Shown: positions 17,559 through 18,184 of the stretch, piece after piece
Position numbering within the stretch: position 1 is the stretch's first letter
Layout: every line of letters starts with the position of its first letter
From: Triparma columacea
Lineage: Eukaryota > Sar > Bolidophyceae > Parmales > Triparmaceae
DNA length: 18,184 nucleotides
Direction: 5' to 3'
Assembly: GCA_030267965.1 (NCBI GenBank)
Contig: BRYA01000346.1
Coordinates: 1-18,184, forward strand
Made by a program: the position numbers and the translations under genes
The notes under the pieces: generated by a model
What the model was told of the DNA's origin: nothing
The model's database searches: none
The model's input: only the letters and a program-made list of their open reading frames with translations

Positions 17559-18184
17559 TCAACCTTCGATCAAGCAAATGTCGTCCAACCCCTTGACTTC
17601 AACATCTCCTCCCTCCCACTCTACCTTGGCCTCCCCGTTCTTCCCTTTATCCAGGTCCTTCTCCCTAACCACCCCCTTCCTCCCCGTCTTAATCTCCACC
17701 ACTCCTTTCCCCTTCTTGACGACGGTCTCGACCTCCTTAACCCCCACCGTGACAGTTTCCCCCCCCTCCAAGACCCTCACCCTCACCGTTCTTTTCTCCC
17801 TCCCACTCCCCAGGACCTCGCCCTTGCAGTTATAGCACTTAATCCCTTCCCTGCTCTTCTTCACCACCACTCTTACGACCATTCCCCTCCTCCAGTACTT
17901 CCCATCCCCCTCCTCTTCCCCACCCCCTGATCCCCCCCCAGTCCCCCCCAACACCACGCACTCCCCTACCCCCACCGCGATTTCGTCTCCCCCCACAACC
18001 TCCACCAAGTACGCCATCCCGTTCCTAACATTGTTGACCTCGAAGATTTCCCCTTCCCTCCCGTCAACTTTCACCCTGCAGCCCTTGACGACTGGGACGG
18101 CCCTCTCCCTCTTCCTCCTGGCCTCCTCTTCCTCCCTCTCAAGGCGGGCCTTCCTAGCTTTCTCCTCCTCCTCCCTCCTCTCTT
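17559..18184 (-). CDS. Unrecognised protein with three SH3/KOW-like repeats, C-terminal part (5' end outside the window)
   Basis: The frame is open from the right edge (codons from 18182) to TGA 17561-17559, giving 207 visible residues. It opens with a highly charged E/R/K helix (REEEEKARKARLEREEEEARR). Three related units follow, each with G.xV.V, then a G..G.V turn, then a V.V..GG..V.V strand pair and an acidic end: GCRVKVDGREGEIFEV...; GMVVRVVVKK...; and GVVEIKTGRKGVVREK.... This resembles SH3-like barrels of the KOW or Tudor kind, which bind nucleic acid, methylated residues or proline peptides. Unit 2 has a loop with CYNC. I do not recognise a specific family. An in-frame GTG at 18074 is not the start, because coding-like sequence continues upstream. 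Confidence 0.65.
   Translation of the reverse strand, partial: ERREEEEKARKARLEREEEEARRKRERAVPVVKGCRVKVDGREGEIFEVNNVRNGMAYLVEVVGGDEIAVGVGECVVLGGTGGGSGGGEEEGDGKYWRRGMVVRVVVKKSREGIKCYNCKGEVLGSGREKRTVRVRVLEGGETVTVGVKEVETVVKKGKGVVEIKTGRKGVVREKDLDKGKNGEAKVEWEGGDVEVKGLDDICLIEG

Noticed and set aside
17373..17930. A plus-strand frame opposite the SH3-like gene
   Set aside because: It is Pro/Leu/Ser-rich, the mirror of the Gly/Val/Glu-rich minus frame, which shows internal repeats and remains open to the window edge.

Overview
The window is nuclear DNA of a eukaryote. Its genes have GT-AG introns of 67-238 bp, it encodes a cytosolic ribosomal protein eL36, a kinesin and a Tubby-domain protein, and it has no bacterial-type ribosome binding sites or operons. 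The architecture of the large surface protein (CUB-like segment, EGF-like repeats, ephrin-receptor/GCC2-GCC3-like cysteine repeats, then a multi-pass membrane region) together with compact introns and long G/C homopolymer runs fits a unicellular stramenopile alga, possibly a bolidophyte/Parmales-type lineage. That placement is an inference from protein style, not from a database match.

Layout from left to right. (1) 2-373 (+): the 3' end of a Tubby/TULP-like gene, cut by the window edge. (2) 374-974: no coding sequence seen; it holds a G11 and a C16 tract and a possible 5' UTR intron. (3) 975-6451 (+): a five-exon gene that I splice into one 1655-aa multi-domain membrane protein. It contains near-identical 17/20-residue cysteine repeats whose borders coincide with the intron positions. 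(4) 6452-6724: a convergent intergenic region with a CACGCAC-rich stretch, a hairpin and a 12-bp palindrome. (5) 15302-6725 (-): an eight-exon gene that I splice into one 2592-aa protein with a kinesin motor, a very long coiled coil (partly 11-residue His-punctuated repeats) and a C-terminal ankyrin-like region. Read without splicing, the ankyrin part looks like a separate gene, but an in-frame 126-bp intron joins the two. (6) 15303-15563: divergent, AT-rich, probably a shared promoter. (7) 15564-16406 (+): an intronless 280-aa Gly-rich protein of unknown function. (8) 16809-16498 (-): RPL36 (eL36), with a likely 5' UTR intron. (9) 18184-17559 (-): the C-terminal part of an unrecognised protein with three SH3/KOW-like repeats after a charged helix.

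The genes do not form an obvious pathway. Kinesin and Tubby proteins are both often linked to cilia or microtubule traffic, but two neighbours are weak evidence. I see no mobile elements, CRISPR arrays, tRNA or rRNA genes. All splice sites were chosen by eye from GT-AG signals, reading-frame phase and domain continuity. In both multi-exon genes every junction keeps one open frame.
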